From contig NZ_JALIFP010000044.1 of the NCBI RefSeq assembly GCF_022867885.1, forward strand, positions 1 to 32,318: DNA of 32,318 bases, given 5' to 3'. Origin of the DNA: Lederbergia sp. NSJ-179. Lineage in GTDB: Bacteria > Bacillota > Bacilli > Bacillales > Bacillaceae_C. The position numbers were made by a program, and so were the translations under genes. Each line of letters opens with the position of its first letter. Positions within the stretch are counted from its first letter, which is position 1. This document shows, piece by piece, positions 32,038 through 32,318 of the stretch. Under the pieces are notes generated by a model. That model was given only the letters and a program-made list of their open reading frames with translations. It ran no database searches and was not told the origin of the DNA.

Positions 32038-32318
32038 ATGTTGAAATATTTTATGTCCTTTACATTTACTTTTACAATTTGTCTTTTTTTAATAGGCTGT
32101 ACTGGTACGGAATCCAATCAAAAGAATGAATATGTTACGAATCAAAAAGAAGTAGAAGTATTTGATGAGGAACATCTTATTATTGAAGAAAATACGGATG
32201 AAGAGATAGGGTTCGTGCCAGATACAGCGACGACCTTTAATGCAAAGGACTCTTATGAACAAAAAGTAATGATAGATGGAGAAGAAACAGTTTATTATAA
32301 AATACCAAATAAAGAACG
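32038..32318 (+). CDS. Lipoprotein, N-terminal part (runs off the window)
   Basis: ATG 32038, with AAGGAAAA upstream, opens a frame with no stop before the window ends (93 codons seen). MLKYFMSFTFTFTICLFLIG is a signal peptide and LIGC (Cys near residue 21) is a lipobox, so the protein is probably anchored to the outer face of the membrane. The mature part begins TGTESNQKNEYVTNQKEVEV and is acidic. It could be a substrate-binding or sporulation-type lipoprotein; the visible part does not decide. Confidence 0.75.
   Translation, partial: MLKYFMSFTFTFTICLFLIGCTGTESNQKNEYVTNQKEVEVFDEEHLIIEENTDEEIGFVPDTATTFNAKDSYEQKVMIDGEETVYYKIPNKE

Noticed and set aside
1-32318. CRISPR array, rRNA or tRNA genes
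   Set aside because: No regularly spaced repeats of CRISPR type and no recognisable rRNA or tRNA sequence were found by eye.

Overview
The window reads as low-GC DNA from a Firmicute of the order Bacillales (Bacillaceae/Planococcaceae type). The evidence is strong AGGAGG-type ribosome binding sites, TTG and GTG starts, sigma-A promoters with 17-bp spacers, and gene families typical of that group: Bmr/Blt-like and LmrB-like efflux pumps, YxlEFG-like and NatAB-like ABC exporters, DesK/NarL-type signalling and Tn916-type recombination genes. No species can be named. No rRNA, tRNA or CRISPR array was seen. The one strong compositional outlier is the GC-richer membrane-protein gene at 28394-29920.

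Layout. 1-963: two broken ExeA-type transposition ATPase genes joined head to head, plus a small companion gene. 1217-3961: a minus-strand TetR / acetyltransferase / DHA2 efflux operon with a clear promoter and a dyad operator; the pump carries one nonsense codon. 4379-7189: a scrapyard of truncated genes (DHA2 pump, two VOC proteins, alpha/beta hydrolase, ABC ATPase) around an intact TetR gene. 7266-9363: an intact NatAB-like ABC exporter, then an IS3 tail and a 172-bp MITE. 10229-12754: acetyltransferase, Bmr-like pump with a candidate leader peptide, and a P-loop kinase-like gene. 12762-16238: a six-gene operon (HTH regulator, YxlE-, YxlF- and YxlG-like proteins, PH-like protein, DUF1772 protein) under a sigma-A promoter overlapped by a 28-bp perfect palindrome. 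16310-18883: a histidine kinase and its NarL-type response regulator fused in one chain, divergent from a stand-alone sensor-domain membrane protein. 19272-21795: the regulatory and recombination end of a Tn916-like integrative element (sigma-like protein, HTH protein, structured untranslated region, DUF3173 protein, tyrosine integrase) without transfer genes. 22218-23273: a DinB protein and a second, broken sigma/HTH pair in the opposite orientation. 23542-25854: an LmrB-like pump and a divergent TetR regulator with two matching operators. 26195-32318: a truncated transposase joined to a 5'-truncated surface-protein gene, a coiled-coil protein with 21-bp repeats, an IS200 relic, the GC-rich membrane-protein gene, an ABC-F gene split by a second MITE copy, a small operon with a frameshift, and the start of a lipoprotein gene.

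Theme. This is an accessory region rich in drug efflux and detoxification, each module with its own local regulator, and heavily eroded by mobile elements. The most notable items are the single-chain kinase/response regulator, the untranslated segment upstream of the excision/integration genes with long-range pairing, and the nearly identical 172-bp MITE pair with 6-bp target duplications whose precise removal restores two reading frames.
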